Shown piece after piece: positions 31,634 through 40,831 of a stretch of DNA of 64,000 nucleotides; the stretch's first letter is position 1; each line of letters opens with the position of its first letter. The stretch spans positions 124,001-188,000 of the forward strand of contig JADZCM010000038.1 of NCBI GenBank assembly GCA_020851555.1. Reading direction: 5' to 3'. The notes beneath the pieces were generated by a model. It did no database searches. It was given only the letters and a program-made list of their open reading frames with translations, and was not told the origin of the DNA. A program made the position numbers and the translations under genes. The DNA is from Bryobacterales bacterium. Its GTDB lineage: Bacteria > Acidobacteriota > Terriglobia > Bryobacterales > Bryobacteraceae.

Positions 31634-33554
31634 TGAAAAACGTCTCCACGTCGTTCAACTCCGTGGTGAAGCTGTATGCGGGCAGGCTCTCGAAGAATAC
31701 CTGCCCGTAACGCTGCTTCAGGATGCGGTTATCCAGCAGCGCCAGAACGCCGCGGTCCGACCGGCTGCGAATCAGCCGTCCGAAGCCCTGCTTGAGGGCC
31801 AGTGCGGCTTGGGGAAGCTGGTAGTCGTAGAAGGGATCGCCCCCCTGCTCGCGGACGCGGCGTATGCGGGCCTCCACCACCGGGTCGCTCGGCGCCGCAA
31901 ACGGCAGCTTATCAATGATAACAAGGCTGAGCTGCTCGCCCGGCACATCGACTCCCTGCCAGAAGGACGCGGTCGCGAACAGAACGCAGTTCGGGGTGGC
32001 GCGGAACTCGTCGAGCAGCGCGCCGCGCGGTCCGGTCCCCTGCAAGAGCGTCGGGTATTCCAGCCTGTAGGCCAGGCGGTCATGGATCTGCTGCATCTGC
32101 TGGTAGCTTGTGAACAGCACGAACGCCCGGCCGCGGCTGTAGTCCAGAAGCCGCTCGATCTCGGCCGCGGCGGTCTTGGCGAAATCGTTGCTGCGCGGGT
32201 CGGGCAGGTGCTGGGGAACGTAGAGCAGCGCCTGTTTCTGGAAGTCGAAAAGCCCCTGCACCGCGAGCGTGCGCGCCGCGGCCAGGCCCAGCCGCTTCCG
32301 GGTGAAGCCGAATCCGCCCGACACGGCCAGCGTCGCCGAGGTGAGGACGGCCGTGCTGAGGTTCGCGAAGAGGCGCTCGGCCAGGATCGCTGAAACGTCG
32401 ACGGGCGTGGCCTGGAGGAAACACCCTTTCCCGCGCCGTTCGACCCAGTAGACGTACGCTTCGTCGCGCTTCTCGACGAGGAGGCGCAGGTTCTCCGATA
32501 GCCCGGCCAGGCGGCTCCGTATCGGCGCCAGTTCCTCGGGAGGTTCCTGGACCAGTTCCAGGCACGCGGCCAGGTGCTGGAGCGCCGTCTGCAAGTCGGC
32601 GTAACGCTCCGCCAGCAGTTCCTGGAAAACCTTGCCGGTGGGGAACCGGGCGCGGCCTTCCACGTTCTCGAACAGCACGAAGAACCGCGCGGCGCGGTCG
32701 TCGAACGACTCCAGCGCGGCGGCCAGGCCGGGCGTCGCAAAGCCTTTGCGGCGCGCCAGCGCGGCGGCGTCGCGGCGCAGGTCGATGAACTGGTAGCTGC
32801 CCGCGGAGATGCCGAAATACTGGCCGGCGACATCTTCGATCTCATGCGCCTCGTCGAAGATGACGGCGGCGTATTCGGGAAGGATGGCGCCGTACTCTTC
32901 TTCGCGGACCGCCAGGTCGGCGAAAAACAGGTGGTGGTTGACGATGACGATGTCGCTGGCGGCCGCCTCGCGGCGCACGGCGGTGACGAAGCAGCGTTCA
33001 AACTGCGGGCATTTCTGGCCCGGGCAGAGTTCGCGGCGGGCATCGACCTTGCCCCACGCGGTGCTGGTCTCCGGGAGCGCGCGGATTTCGGCGCGGTCGC
33101 CGGTTGGGGTGGTCTTCTCCCAGTCGCGTATGATCTCGAAGTCGGCGACCTCTTCGAGACCCGACAGGACGGGCTCCTTTTCCGCGTCGTAGATCTTCTG
33201 GCGGCAGGCGTAGTTGGCGCGGCCTTTCATGGAGCAGACCCGGAGCGGGCGGCTGAGGTGCTGCTGGAGGAAGGGGATGTCCTTGTTGATGAGCTGGTCC
33301 TGCAAATTCCTGGTGCCGGTGGAGACGATCACGCGGCGGCCCGACAAGATGGCGGGAACCAGGTACGCCAGCGTCTTTCCGGTTCCGGTGCCCGCCTCGA
33401 CGATCAGGTGTTTGCGCTCGTTGAGCGCGGCCTCAACCTCGACGGCCATTTCGAGCTGCCCCGGCCGGAACTCGAAGTTGGGGTGCCATGTGGAAAGCGG
33501 ACCGTGCGGCGCGAAGAACTGCCGGACCGTGACCGGCTTGGCGGCTTGACCCAT
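31626..33554 (-). CDS. dinG: DinG/XPD-family ATP-dependent DNA helicase
   Basis: A 642-residue superfamily 2 helicase. Walker A is EAGTGTGKTLAYLVPAIL (about residues 53-70) and the Walker B box is DEAH (FDEAHEIEDVAG). Between them are four cysteines (YACRQKIYD, then LCPGQKCPQFERC) that would hold a 4Fe-4S cluster, as in XPD and DinG. The C-terminal motifs include ATASFWQGVDVPGEQL and GFGRLIRSRSDRGV. It acts as a 5'-to-3' helicase on D-loops, R-loops or G-quadruplexes. No exonuclease domain is fused. It starts 83 bases from the divergent methyltransferase gene and overlaps queD downstream. No SOS box was seen before it. Confidence 0.92.
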   Translation of the reverse strand: MGQAAKPVTVRQFFAPHGPLSTWHPNFEFRPGQLEMAVEVEAALNERKHLIVEAGTGTGKTLAYLVPAILSGRRVIVSTGTRNLQDQLINKDIPFLQQHLSRPLRVCSMKGRANYACRQKIYDAEKEPVLSGLEEVADFEIIRDWEKTTPTGDRAEIRALPETSTAWGKVDARRELCPGQKCPQFERCFVTAVRREAAASDIVIVNHHLFFADLAVREEEYGAILPEYAAVIFDEAHEIEDVAGQYFGISAGSYQFIDLRRDAAALARRKGFATPGLAAALESFDDRAARFFVLFENVEGRARFPTGKVFQELLAERYADLQTALQHLAACLELVQEPPEELAPIRSRLAGLSENLRLLVEKRDEAYVYWVERRGKGCFLQATPVDVSAILAERLFANLSTAVLTSATLAVSGGFGFTRKRLGLAAARTLAVQGLFDFQKQALLYVPQHLPDPRSNDFAKTAAAEIERLLDYSRGRAFVLFTSYQQMQQIHDRLAYRLEYPTLLQGTGPRGALLDEFRATPNCVLFATASFWQGVDVPGEQLSLVIIDKLPFAAPSDPVVEARIRRVREQGGDPFYDYQLPQAALALKQGFGRLIRSRSDRGVLALLDNRILKQRYGQVFFESLPAYSFTTELNDVETFFNV

Positions 33555-33590
33555 GCGGCGGCTACAACCTTGAGTCTAACGGATCGAGCG

Positions 33591-33615
33591 GCGAAGCCAT
33601 GGAATGAGGCTTCGC
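33591..33615. repeat. Inverted repeat between dinG and the methyltransferase gene
   Basis: GCGAAGCC and GGCTTCGC, separated by 9 bases, 23 bases before the methyltransferase start. It could be an operator controlling the restriction-modification genes or a leftover palindrome; no controller gene is present. Confidence 0.45.
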
Positions 33616-33637
33616 GGTCTCGGCGTCTCGTGAGAGA

Positions 33638-34660
33638 ATGCGATCAGGCGTGGCATCGAGTCAGCAGACAACCGGTCAAGTGAGTGGCGGTCTCTCGGGA
33701 TTCATCCCGCCGCAGGTTCTGCCGATCGGCAATCCTCAGACCGACCTTCCGAGGATCGCCAAAGACGGCGCGATCATCTCGCTCATCGAAGAGGCCGTGC
33801 AACGTATCCCTACGCGGCATGTGATCCATCACGGCGATGCCCGGGCGATGGACGGGCTCGGAGCGGACTCCGTTCACCTGGTGGTGACCTCACCGCCGTA
33901 TTGGACGCTTAAAGACTACCGGTCTGCTGACGGACAAATGGGGCACATTGAGGACTATGACGAGTTTCTTCACGAACTCGACAAGGTCTGGCTGCATTGT
34001 TTTCGTGCTCTGGTCCCCGGAGGCCGGCTCGTCTGCGTCGTCGGCGATGTCTGTCTTTCCCGCCGCAAGAACAACGGCCGGCACACGGTAGTTCCTTTGC
34101 ACGCGTCTGTCCAGGAGCATTGCCGGCAGATGGGGTTCGACAATCTGGCCCCGATCATATGGCACAAGATCGCGAACGCGGCCTATGAGGTTGAGAATGG
34201 GTCTGGCGGTTTCCTCGGCAAACCCTACGAGCCCAATGCCGTCATCAAGAACGACATCGAGTTCATCTTGATGCAGCGCAAGCCAGGTGGATACAGAACG
34301 CCCGATGTGGCAACGCGAATACTGAGCGTTATCTCCGAAGAGAATCACAAGAAGTGGTTCCAACAGATCTGGTCTGGTCTCACGGGCGCCCCAACCCGGC
34401 ATCACCCGGCACCCTATCCCGTGGAATTGGCGGAACGCCTTGTGAGGATGTTCAGCTTTGTAGGGGACACCGTCCTAGACCCGTTCCTGGGGAGCGGTAC
34501 GACGGCGGTGGCTGCGGCGAAGACTGGACGCAACAGCATCGGCTTCGAGGTTGACGAGTTGTACTTTGAAATGGCCCACAAGCGGATCACGAATGAGGCC
34601 AGTTCGCTGTTCAGCAGGACTGCTGTCGAGGCGGTGCAGCGAACCGCGAGAGCGCGATGA
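33638..34660 (+). CDS. Site-specific DNA methyltransferase, beta class (SPPYW)
   Basis: 340 residues. Catalytic motif IV is TSPPYW (about residues 84-89) and comes before the SAM-binding motif DPFLGSGTT (about 282-290), the order of beta-class amino-methyltransferases. SPPY is most common in N4-cytosine enzymes, though some N6-adenine enzymes have it. The preceding 60 residues may form part of target recognition. It overlaps the PaeR7I-like endonuclease gene by 4 bases (ATGA), forming a type II restriction-modification pair, and must protect the endonuclease's target. Base composition and codon use are less GC-biased than the flanks, suggesting acquisition by transfer. A GTG at 33649 is an alternative start. 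Confidence 0.9.
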   Translation: MRSGVASSQQTTGQVSGGLSGFIPPQVLPIGNPQTDLPRIAKDGAIISLIEEAVQRIPTRHVIHHGDARAMDGLGADSVHLVVTSPPYWTLKDYRSADGQMGHIEDYDEFLHELDKVWLHCFRALVPGGRLVCVVGDVCLSRRKNNGRHTVVPLHASVQEHCRQMGFDNLAPIIWHKIANAAYEVENGSGGFLGKPYEPNAVIKNDIEFILMQRKPGGYRTPDVATRILSVISEENHKKWFQQIWSGLTGAPTRHHPAPYPVELAERLVRMFSFVGDTVLDPFLGSGTTAVAAAKTGRNSIGFEVDELYFEMAHKRITNEASSLFSRTAVEAVQRTARAR

Positions 34661-35424
34661 GCCTGGAGCCGAAAATCGAGCGGCGGCTCAGGGCTGCTAT
34701 CCAGGAGTTCTGGGAGACGCGAGAGGCTCAAGCGACGCGGCAGGGCGTGCAGACCGGCAGGAAGGACACCGGCGCGCGGTCCGCTGTGACTGGTGGCGCC
34801 CAGATGGGCGGCTTTATCAGTCTCGTGCGCTATTTGCTGTGCGAGAGCGGGATCCGGAGGGCTGAGGTCTACTGCCAATCCTCGCTGGAGCTTCCCGGAT
34901 GGTATCGGCCGGAGAAGAAGTGGGACCTTCTTATCGTTTCTGACGGCCAGGTCGTAGCGGGGATCGAGTTCAAGTCGCAGGTCGGCCCGTCCTTCGGAAA
35001 CAATTACAACAACCGCACGGAAGAAGCTATCGGGAGTGCCACGGACCTTTGGGCAGCCTATAGGGAGGGAGCCTTCGCTCCTTCGGCGAGGCCCTGGCTC
35101 GGCTACCTGATGATGCTCGAGGAGGTGCCCGGCTCGATGAAGCCCGTCCGGAACCGCGAACCTCACTTTAAGGTGTTCCCTGAATTCGTCCAGGCATCCT
35201 ACGCAAAACGATATCAGGTGCTTCTCACCAAGCTGGTTCGGGAGCGCCTCTACGACTCGGCCTGCTTCCTTCTGTCAGACCGTGTGAATGGCCGCAAAGG
35301 CAAGTACAGCGAACCCGATCCGGAACTGGGCTTCGAGCGGTTCATCGCATCTCTCTTGGCGCGAGCAGCGGCCATGGCGAGGACGGTTGCCAAGCAGTTC
35401 CCCGGTCCTCATCCGGCCCTGTAG
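34657..35424 (+). CDS. PaeR7I/XhoI-like type II restriction endonuclease
   Basis: 255 residues, close to PaeR7I in length. Segments such as VTGGAQMGGFISLV, QVGPSFGNNYNNRTEEAIG and DLWAAYREGAFAPS match what I recall of the PaeR7I family. The catalytic core is the PD-(D/E)XK pattern: Asp in KKWDLLIV (about residue 89) and EFK in GIEFKSQ (about 105-108). PaeR7I and XhoI cut CTCGAG, so this is the expected target. Translation is coupled to the methyltransferase through ATGA. All key residues look intact and the gene is probably functional. A CTCGAG sits inside the gene at 35116-35121, so protection by the partner would be required. Confidence 0.85.
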   Translation: MSLEPKIERRLRAAIQEFWETREAQATRQGVQTGRKDTGARSAVTGGAQMGGFISLVRYLLCESGIRRAEVYCQSSLELPGWYRPEKKWDLLIVSDGQVVAGIEFKSQVGPSFGNNYNNRTEEAIGSATDLWAAYREGAFAPSARPWLGYLMMLEEVPGSMKPVRNREPHFKVFPEFVQASYAKRYQVLLTKLVRERLYDSACFLLSDRVNGRKGKYSEPDPELGFERFIASLLARAAAMARTVAKQFPGPHPAL

Positions 35425-35486
35425 CTACCCGCAGCCGCCAGTTCACTCCACCGACCGTTTACCCAGCGCAAGTCCAAAGTACGGCC

Positions 35487-35828
35487 TCAGCAGGGGCTTC
35501 TCCAGGAGCCGGCTGGAAAGGGAATAGTGGGCCGGCCGGCAAGTGCAGGCCGGAACATTACGAGCAGCGCCGCCATTACAGTCCTTGACGCCAGGGCGAA
35601 CACCATTTCCGGAGACGCATTGTCCAACACATGGTTAACCGGTTCATACACGGAGTACGTCCGCTGTACCCGCGGGTTCGCATTCAGCAGCCCATCCGGC
35701 AGAGCAAACAAGACGCCCGCCGCCGCGCCAACCGCAGGAACGCGAACGGAGGATGTCCATGCGTTCCGTGCGCCCGGCGCCGCGGACCAACCATCGTTCA
35801 CCTCGGTTAACGCCCCACTGTAAACCAT
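35487..35828 (-). CDS. Small hypothetical membrane-associated protein
   Basis: 113 residues, unrecognised. Two hydrophobic stretches (VPAVGAAAGVLFAL and MVFALASRTVMAALLVMF) flank a polar segment with RVQRTYSVYEPVNHVLDNASPE, a residue pattern that looks coding rather than random. It is convergent with the endonuclease gene and its ATG is only 35 bases from the Ig-protein start, which would force divergent promoters into coding sequence; the true start may lie further inside. If it is not a gene, the stretch 35425-35863 contains nothing else that I can identify. Confidence 0.35.
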   Translation of the reverse strand: MVYSGALTEVNDGWSAAPGARNAWTSSVRVPAVGAAAGVLFALPDGLLNANPRVQRTYSVYEPVNHVLDNASPEMVFALASRTVMAALLVMFRPALAGRPTIPFPAGSWRSPC

Positions 35829-35863
35829 TGATAGTATTGATGAAACCGGGGATCTGCCCTAAC

Positions 35864-38647
35864 ATGCTGACGATGGCTACTCGTGTCCTGGCTCGATGCC
35901 TGCGGTGTGCCGCCGGCGCGCTTCTCGTCTTGCTGGCCTGCGCGTGCTGGCCCCCGGGCGCGTCCGCGGCGGATCTCCCCGGCACGGAGACCGCTCTGAT
36001 CTCCTCGCTGAACCCGTCCACCTACGCCCAGAGCGTGACATTCACGGCCACGGTTTCGGGTGCGGGCGGAACTCCCACCGGCACCGTCCAGTTCCTGGAC
36101 GGCGTCACGGCGCTCGGTACGGCCGGTCTCAGCAACGGGATCGCTCAACTCAGCACCACATTCCTGGCGCCGGGAAGCCACACAATAACGGCGGTTTACA
36201 GCGGCGACGCCGGCTTTGCCGGAAGTTCTTCTCCGCCTCTGATCCAGGTCGTGAACCCGGGGACCAAGGCGCCAACCTCGACCTCGCTGCTCTCGTCCCG
36301 GAATCCCTCCAACCAGGGCGCCGCCGTGACTTTGACGGCCACGGTCTTCGCCATCGAAGGCACGCCCACGGGGACTGTCACGTTCCGCGACGGCGCGGCA
36401 ACGTTGGGCGTCTCCGCGCTTACCAACCGGCGCGCCACCTTCACCACCTCGGCGCTCTCACCCGGAAGTCATGCCCTTACCGCCGTCTACAACGGGGACG
36501 GCAACTACGAGGGCAGTTTCTCGCCGGTTCTGATGCAGGAAGTGACTGCCGCCGCCAAGACGCCGACCTCCGTCGGCATCACCAGCTCCAGGAATCCTGC
36601 TCCATCCAACCAGCCGGTCACTCTCACGGCGGTCGTCACCGGCGCGGGAGGAACGCCTACGGGCACCGTCCGTTTCGAGGACAGCGGGATGCTGCTTGGG
36701 GAGGCCGTGCTGTCGGGCGGCCGGGGCTCGGTCGTCGTAGCGAGCTTCGCGGTCGGCACCCACCACATCACGGCCCGGTATGGAGGCGACCAGACCTTCG
36801 CGGACAGCCTCTCGCCGCAGTTCGTGCAGGTGGTGACCGAACAGACCATGAGTTCGACCACCACGCTGCTGAGCACTTCGGTCAATCCGTCCACTCTCGG
36901 GCAGCCCGTCACCTTCACCGCCACTGTCAGCAGCGGGTCGGGAACACCCACGGGAACCGTGCAGTTCTACGACGCCGGCGTGCTGCTTGGGTCTGCCGGC
37001 CTCTCCGGCGGCTCGGCTCAATTCACGGCCTCGTCGCTCTCCACCGGGACGCACGCCATCACCGCCGTGTACGGGGGAGACTCCACTCACCTGGGCAGCA
37101 CCTCCGGGGTCCTCACCCAGACCGTGAACCTGGCCCCCGGGGCCTCGACCACGACGGCCTTGACGGCTTCCGCCAGCCAGTCCACCGCGGGCCAGGAGGT
37201 GGTCTTTACCGCCACCGTGACCTCGCGGACCGGAACGCCGGCCGGCGCCGTGAGGTTCGTCGACGGCAGCACGCTCTTGGGCGTCGTGAACCTGGCGGCG
37301 GGGCAGGCGCAGTACGCCACGTCGTCGCTCTTCCCCGGGACGCATCTCATCCGGGCGATCTACACGGGAGACGACGATCACGCCGGAAGCTCCTCGGTCA
37401 CCGTGCCCCACACCGTGCTGGGCGGCGATCCGCGTCCCGTGCTGACTTCTTCCGCCAATCCAGCGGTCCGGGGCCAGCCGGTCACTTTCGAGGCGCAACT
37501 CTACCCCGACTGCGACGGCATGGTCGCATTCACCGACGGGGCGGTTGTGCTGGGCTCGGTACTTCTTGAATCGGGCGGCCGGGCCCGCCTGGTGGCGTCA
37601 CGGCTCTCTGTGGGCGTACACCAGATCGCCGCCGTTTATACGGGCGGCGCCGTCTGTCCGGCGGCAACCTCGATCGTGCTGTCGCAGACGGTGCAGCCGG
37701 CGGGAACCGCAACCGCCATCAGCGCGGCGGCGTCTCCCTCCGGGACGAGCGGCGCCTTCATCCTGACCGCCACGACCCAGGTGCTCCCGCCGGGCGCCGG
37801 AACGCCCTCGGGCGAGGTCGTGTTCCGCGACGGCGAAGCCGTGCTGGGGGTCTCTACCCTGAACTCGGGCGGCGTCGCCACGCTGGCCGTGCATCTGCCC
37901 CCGGCGTCCTCCCGGGCGATCTTCGCGGAGTATGCGGGGAACGCCGAGTTCGCCTCTAGCGCCTCGGTGCGCCTCACCGATCTGACCGATCTCTCACGGC
38001 CGGATTTCGAAGCCTCCTACGTGGTGAATTCGGCTTCGTTCGCCACGGGACTCGCTCCGGGAACCTATGCCACCATCTTCGGATCCCGGCTCTCGGGCGG
38101 GATCACGAAGGTGAACGGCCTTCCCTATCCGGACCTGACCGACGGCGTGTGGGTCACGCTGAACGGCGAGCCCGTGCAACTTGTCTATCTGAGCGACCAG
38201 CAGATCAACTTCGTGGTGCCCGCCGGCGCCAGTGGCGACACTGCGAATATCGTAGTGTCGACCCCGCACGGGACTTCCAAGACGGTCGCCGTGCCGCTGG
38301 TCACGGCCGCTCCGGGTGTTTTCGCCGACCCGGTTTCGGGCTATGGGGCCATCCTGGTCGCGGGGACGGCCGAGACCACGCGCACCAGAGCCGTGCGCGC
38401 CGGCGAGTACCTGGAGATTTACTGCACCGGCCTGGGCGCGGTGGACGCCGCGGGTTGGACGTTGCTGCCCGTGACCGTCCGGCTCGGCAGCTCCCGGTTG
38501 AACGCCGCATACAGCGGGCTGAATTCCGTGTTTCCGGGGCTTTACCAGGTCAACGTGCAGGTCCCGCAAGGGCCCTCGGGCGAACTGATGCTCTCAATCG
38601 AGATCGACGGCCGGCGCAGCAACGAAGTCAAGGTGCGCGTCCAGTAG
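35864..38647 (+). CDS. Secreted protein with seven Ig-like repeats and a TIGR03437 C-terminal domain
   Basis: About 927 residues. A signal peptide (from MLTMATRVLARCLRCAAGALL) is followed by seven tandem modules of about 90 residues. Each has the bacterial Ig-like (Big_3_5) pattern: NPS..QPVTFTATV, GTPTGTVQF.DG, GTHAITAVYGGD and TQTV. The last 220 residues (NSASFATGLAPGTYATIFGS to the stop) are the conserved C-terminal domain of Solibacter-type extracellular proteins. It is probably cell-surface or matrix-associated, a scaffold or adhesin. Modules 6 and 7 are the most diverged, and module 6 contains two cysteines (about 90 bases of sequence apart on the fold) that may form a disulfide. In-frame ATGs at 35753, 35840 and 35873 are alternatives; 35864 best fits the signal peptide. 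Confidence 0.85.
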   Translation: MLTMATRVLARCLRCAAGALLVLLACACWPPGASAADLPGTETALISSLNPSTYAQSVTFTATVSGAGGTPTGTVQFLDGVTALGTAGLSNGIAQLSTTFLAPGSHTITAVYSGDAGFAGSSSPPLIQVVNPGTKAPTSTSLLSSRNPSNQGAAVTLTATVFAIEGTPTGTVTFRDGAATLGVSALTNRRATFTTSALSPGSHALTAVYNGDGNYEGSFSPVLMQEVTAAAKTPTSVGITSSRNPAPSNQPVTLTAVVTGAGGTPTGTVRFEDSGMLLGEAVLSGGRGSVVVASFAVGTHHITARYGGDQTFADSLSPQFVQVVTEQTMSSTTTLLSTSVNPSTLGQPVTFTATVSSGSGTPTGTVQFYDAGVLLGSAGLSGGSAQFTASSLSTGTHAITAVYGGDSTHLGSTSGVLTQTVNLAPGASTTTALTASASQSTAGQEVVFTATVTSRTGTPAGAVRFVDGSTLLGVVNLAAGQAQYATSSLFPGTHLIRAIYTGDDDHAGSSSVTVPHTVLGGDPRPVLTSSANPAVRGQPVTFEAQLYPDCDGMVAFTDGAVVLGSVLLESGGRARLVASRLSVGVHQIAAVYTGGAVCPAATSIVLSQTVQPAGTATAISAAASPSGTSGAFILTATTQVLPPGAGTPSGEVVFRDGEAVLGVSTLNSGGVATLAVHLPPASSRAIFAEYAGNAEFASSASVRLTDLTDLSRPDFEASYVVNSASFATGLAPGTYATIFGSRLSGGITKVNGLPYPDLTDGVWVTLNGEPVQLVYLSDQQINFVVPAGASGDTANIVVSTPHGTSKTVAVPLVTAAPGVFADPVSGYGAILVAGTAETTRTRAVRAGEYLEIYCTGLGAVDAAGWTLLPVTVRLGSSRLNAAYSGLNSVFPGLYQVNVQVPQGPSGELMLSIEIDGRRSNEVKVRVQ

Positions 38648-38676
38648 CCCCCGGCAAGCGCCGGATTCCGGCCTGC

Positions 38677-38682
38677 TAAAAT
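38677..38682 (+). promoter_or_regulatory. Candidate -10 (TAAAAT) for the TPR/ABC permease/TolC operon
   Basis: GCTAAAAT lies 17 bases before the TPR gene start and has the same form as other -10 candidates in the window. The -35 is weak. Confidence 0.4.
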
Positions 38683-38699
38683 GGTAGCGGCAGGCGCGG

Positions 38700-39602
38700 A
38701 TGCGTAAGTTGTTGATTCTGGCTGTCTTGTGTGCCGCCGCGGGAGCGGCTCAACCGGGCGCCCTGGAACGCGCGCGTGAGTTGTACCAACGGACCGAATA
38801 CCGGGCTGCTCTCGACATGCTCACCAGGCTCCCGGAGCAGACGGCGGAGACGCTGCTGCTTCAGGGCCAGTGCCAGTACATGCTCGGGAACTACAGGGAT
38901 GCTTCCGGCGTACTCGAGCGCGCCGTTGCTCTCGCGCCCGAGGACAGCAGGATGCACCTGTGGCTTGGCCGCGCCTACGGCCGCCGGGCCGAGACTTCCA
39001 GTTTCCTTACCGCCCCGCGGCTGGCCTCCCGAGCCAGGGAACGCTTCGAGCGGGCGGTGGCGCTCGATCCCGGCAACAAGGCCGCCATCGGCGATCTTTT
39101 CGATTACTACATGGAGGCGCCGGGCATCCTCGGCGGCGGCGCGGATAAAGCCGCGGCCCTCGCCGAGAAGTTCAAGGACACCGACACGGCGGAGTACCAC
39201 TACCGCCTGGCACAACTCGCCCGGAAGAGAAACGACCTCAAGACCACCGAGGCGCAGTTGCGCCTGGCCATGGAGGCGGCGCCCGGCGAGGTGGGCAGGG
39301 TCATCGACCTGGCCCGTTTCCTCGCCGGCCAGCGGCGGTATCGGGAAAGCGATCAGCTCTTCGCCGGCGCCGGGCGTGAGCACTCTGATAACGTCAAGCT
39401 GCTGTTCGAGATCGCGCGCACGAACATCGAGACGGGACGCAACCTGGACGCGGCGCGGGAAATGCTCGCGCGCTTTCTGAAGTCGCCTCTGACGCCGGAC
39501 GATCCGCCGCGGCGCGAGGCCGAGATGCTGTTGGAAAAACTGAAAGACAGGCGGGGGCGCCTGTCCCACGACGGGACAACCCTCCCCGCGGTTCTGGGCT
39601 GA
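38700..39602 (+). CDS. Exported tetratricopeptide-repeat protein
   Basis: 300 residues with a signal peptide (MRKLLILAVLCAAAGAAQ). TPR-like helical pairs follow across the length, for example LLLQGQCQYMLGNYRDASGVLERAVALAPED and RLAQLARKRNDLKTTEAQLRLAMEAAPGE, with about five to six repeats. There is no enzymatic motif. It is probably a periplasmic scaffold for the following permease and outer-membrane protein, which begin 9 bases downstream. The function is unknown beyond protein-protein contact. Confidence 0.8.
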   Translation: MRKLLILAVLCAAAGAAQPGALERARELYQRTEYRAALDMLTRLPEQTAETLLLQGQCQYMLGNYRDASGVLERAVALAPEDSRMHLWLGRAYGRRAETSSFLTAPRLASRARERFERAVALDPGNKAAIGDLFDYYMEAPGILGGGADKAAALAEKFKDTDTAEYHYRLAQLARKRNDLKTTEAQLRLAMEAAPGEVGRVIDLARFLAGQRRYRESDQLFAGAGREHSDNVKLLFEIARTNIETGRNLDAAREMLARFLKSPLTPDDPPRREAEMLLEKLKDRRGRLSHDGTTLPAVLG

Positions 39603-39611
39603 GGCGGAACC

Positions 39612-40817
39612 ATGCAAATCGGCGAAGCCTTTCGCTTCAGCGTTCGCGCACTCGCCGCCAACAAGGTCCGCTCCCTGCTGACGGCCCTGGGCATGGTGAT
39701 CGGCAACGCCTCCGTGATCCTGGTGGTGACCATCTCGCTCACCAGCCGCGACTTCATCCTGGAGCAGATTCGCGGCATCGGCTCCAACATGATCTACGCC
39801 TACTACGAGACCGCCGGACACAGCGGGACCGAGGTGGACGCCGATTTCGTGAAACTGGCCGACGTGGAAGCCGCCCGGAAGCAATTCGACGGCCGCATCG
39901 TCGCGGCGACCGGCGTGATGACTCAGTTCGACCGGATGCTCATCGGGGGCCGCGAGGAGGACATCAAGGTCATCGGCTCGGACGAGCACTATCCGCGCGT
40001 CCGCAACCTGGTGCTGCTCTCCGGCCGGTTCCTGGACTGGAGCGACGTTTCGTTGCGGCACAAGGTGGCGCTGCTGACCGAGAAGCTGGCCCAGCGGCTC
40101 TACGGCAGCCAGTACGCGGCAACCGGCCGGGTGCTGAAGATCCACGGCATTCAGTTCACCGTGATCGGAACGTTCAAGGAGAAGGTGGCCAGCTTCGGGC
40201 TGTCGGAGCTGTCCAGCGAGACCGTCCTGATCCCGATCAGCGTCATCCGGTACTTCACCCCCGTGGAACGGATCGATCCGATGTATGTGCAGGTGCGGCG
40301 CAGCGAAGACGTCGTGCCGCTGACGGCCGCCTTGAAATCCCTGCTCGAAAGCCGCCACCGGCCGGGGGCGCGCTACTATGTCGAGAACCTGACCTCCATA
40401 CTGGACACCGCCGAGAACATCGCGCTGGTGCTGACCCTCGTCCTCATCCTGATCTCGGCCATCGCTTTGGTCATATCCGGGATCGGCATCATGAACATCA
40501 TGCTGGTGACCGTCACCGAGCGGACGCGCGAGATCGGCTTGCGCATGTCGCTCGGGGCCACGCGGCGCGAAGTGCTGCGACAGTTCCTGCTGGAGGCCAT
40601 GCTGCTGAGCCTGTCCGGAGGCCTGCTGGGGATTCTGGCGGGCGTATCCATGCCGCTCAGCGTGCGGTACTTCGCGGATGGCGTGCAGGTACCCATCTCG
40701 GCCGCTTCCATTGTGGTGGCCTTCGCCGTGTCCTGCCTGGTGGGGCTGGTCTTTGGCTTGCTGCCCGCCAACCGCGCCGCCCGGCTGAATCCCACCGAGG
40801 CCCTACGTTACGAATAA
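39612..40817 (+). CDS. MacB/FtsX-type ABC transporter permease without fused ATPase
   Basis: 401 residues. An N-terminal transmembrane helix (ALAANKVRSLLTALGMVIGNASVILV) is followed by a large periplasmic MacB-PCD domain and three C-terminal helices with the family motif GIGIMNIMLVTVTERTREIGLRMSLGATRREVLRQFL. MacB permeases usually work with an ATPase and a membrane-fusion protein to push substrates through TolC, using mechanotransmission. Here neither partner is next door, only the TPR protein before it and a TolC-like protein after it (14-base gap). The ATPase presumably comes from another locus. Confidence 0.88.
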   Translation: MQIGEAFRFSVRALAANKVRSLLTALGMVIGNASVILVVTISLTSRDFILEQIRGIGSNMIYAYYETAGHSGTEVDADFVKLADVEAARKQFDGRIVAATGVMTQFDRMLIGGREEDIKVIGSDEHYPRVRNLVLLSGRFLDWSDVSLRHKVALLTEKLAQRLYGSQYAATGRVLKIHGIQFTVIGTFKEKVASFGLSELSSETVLIPISVIRYFTPVERIDPMYVQVRRSEDVVPLTAALKSLLESRHRPGARYYVENLTSILDTAENIALVLTLVLILISAIALVISGIGIMNIMLVTVTERTREIGLRMSLGATRREVLRQFLLEAMLLSLSGGLLGILAGVSMPLSVRYFADGVQVPISAASIVVAFAVSCLVGLVFGLLPANRAARLNPTEALRYE

Positions 40818-40831
40818 CGCGGAGACTGCTC

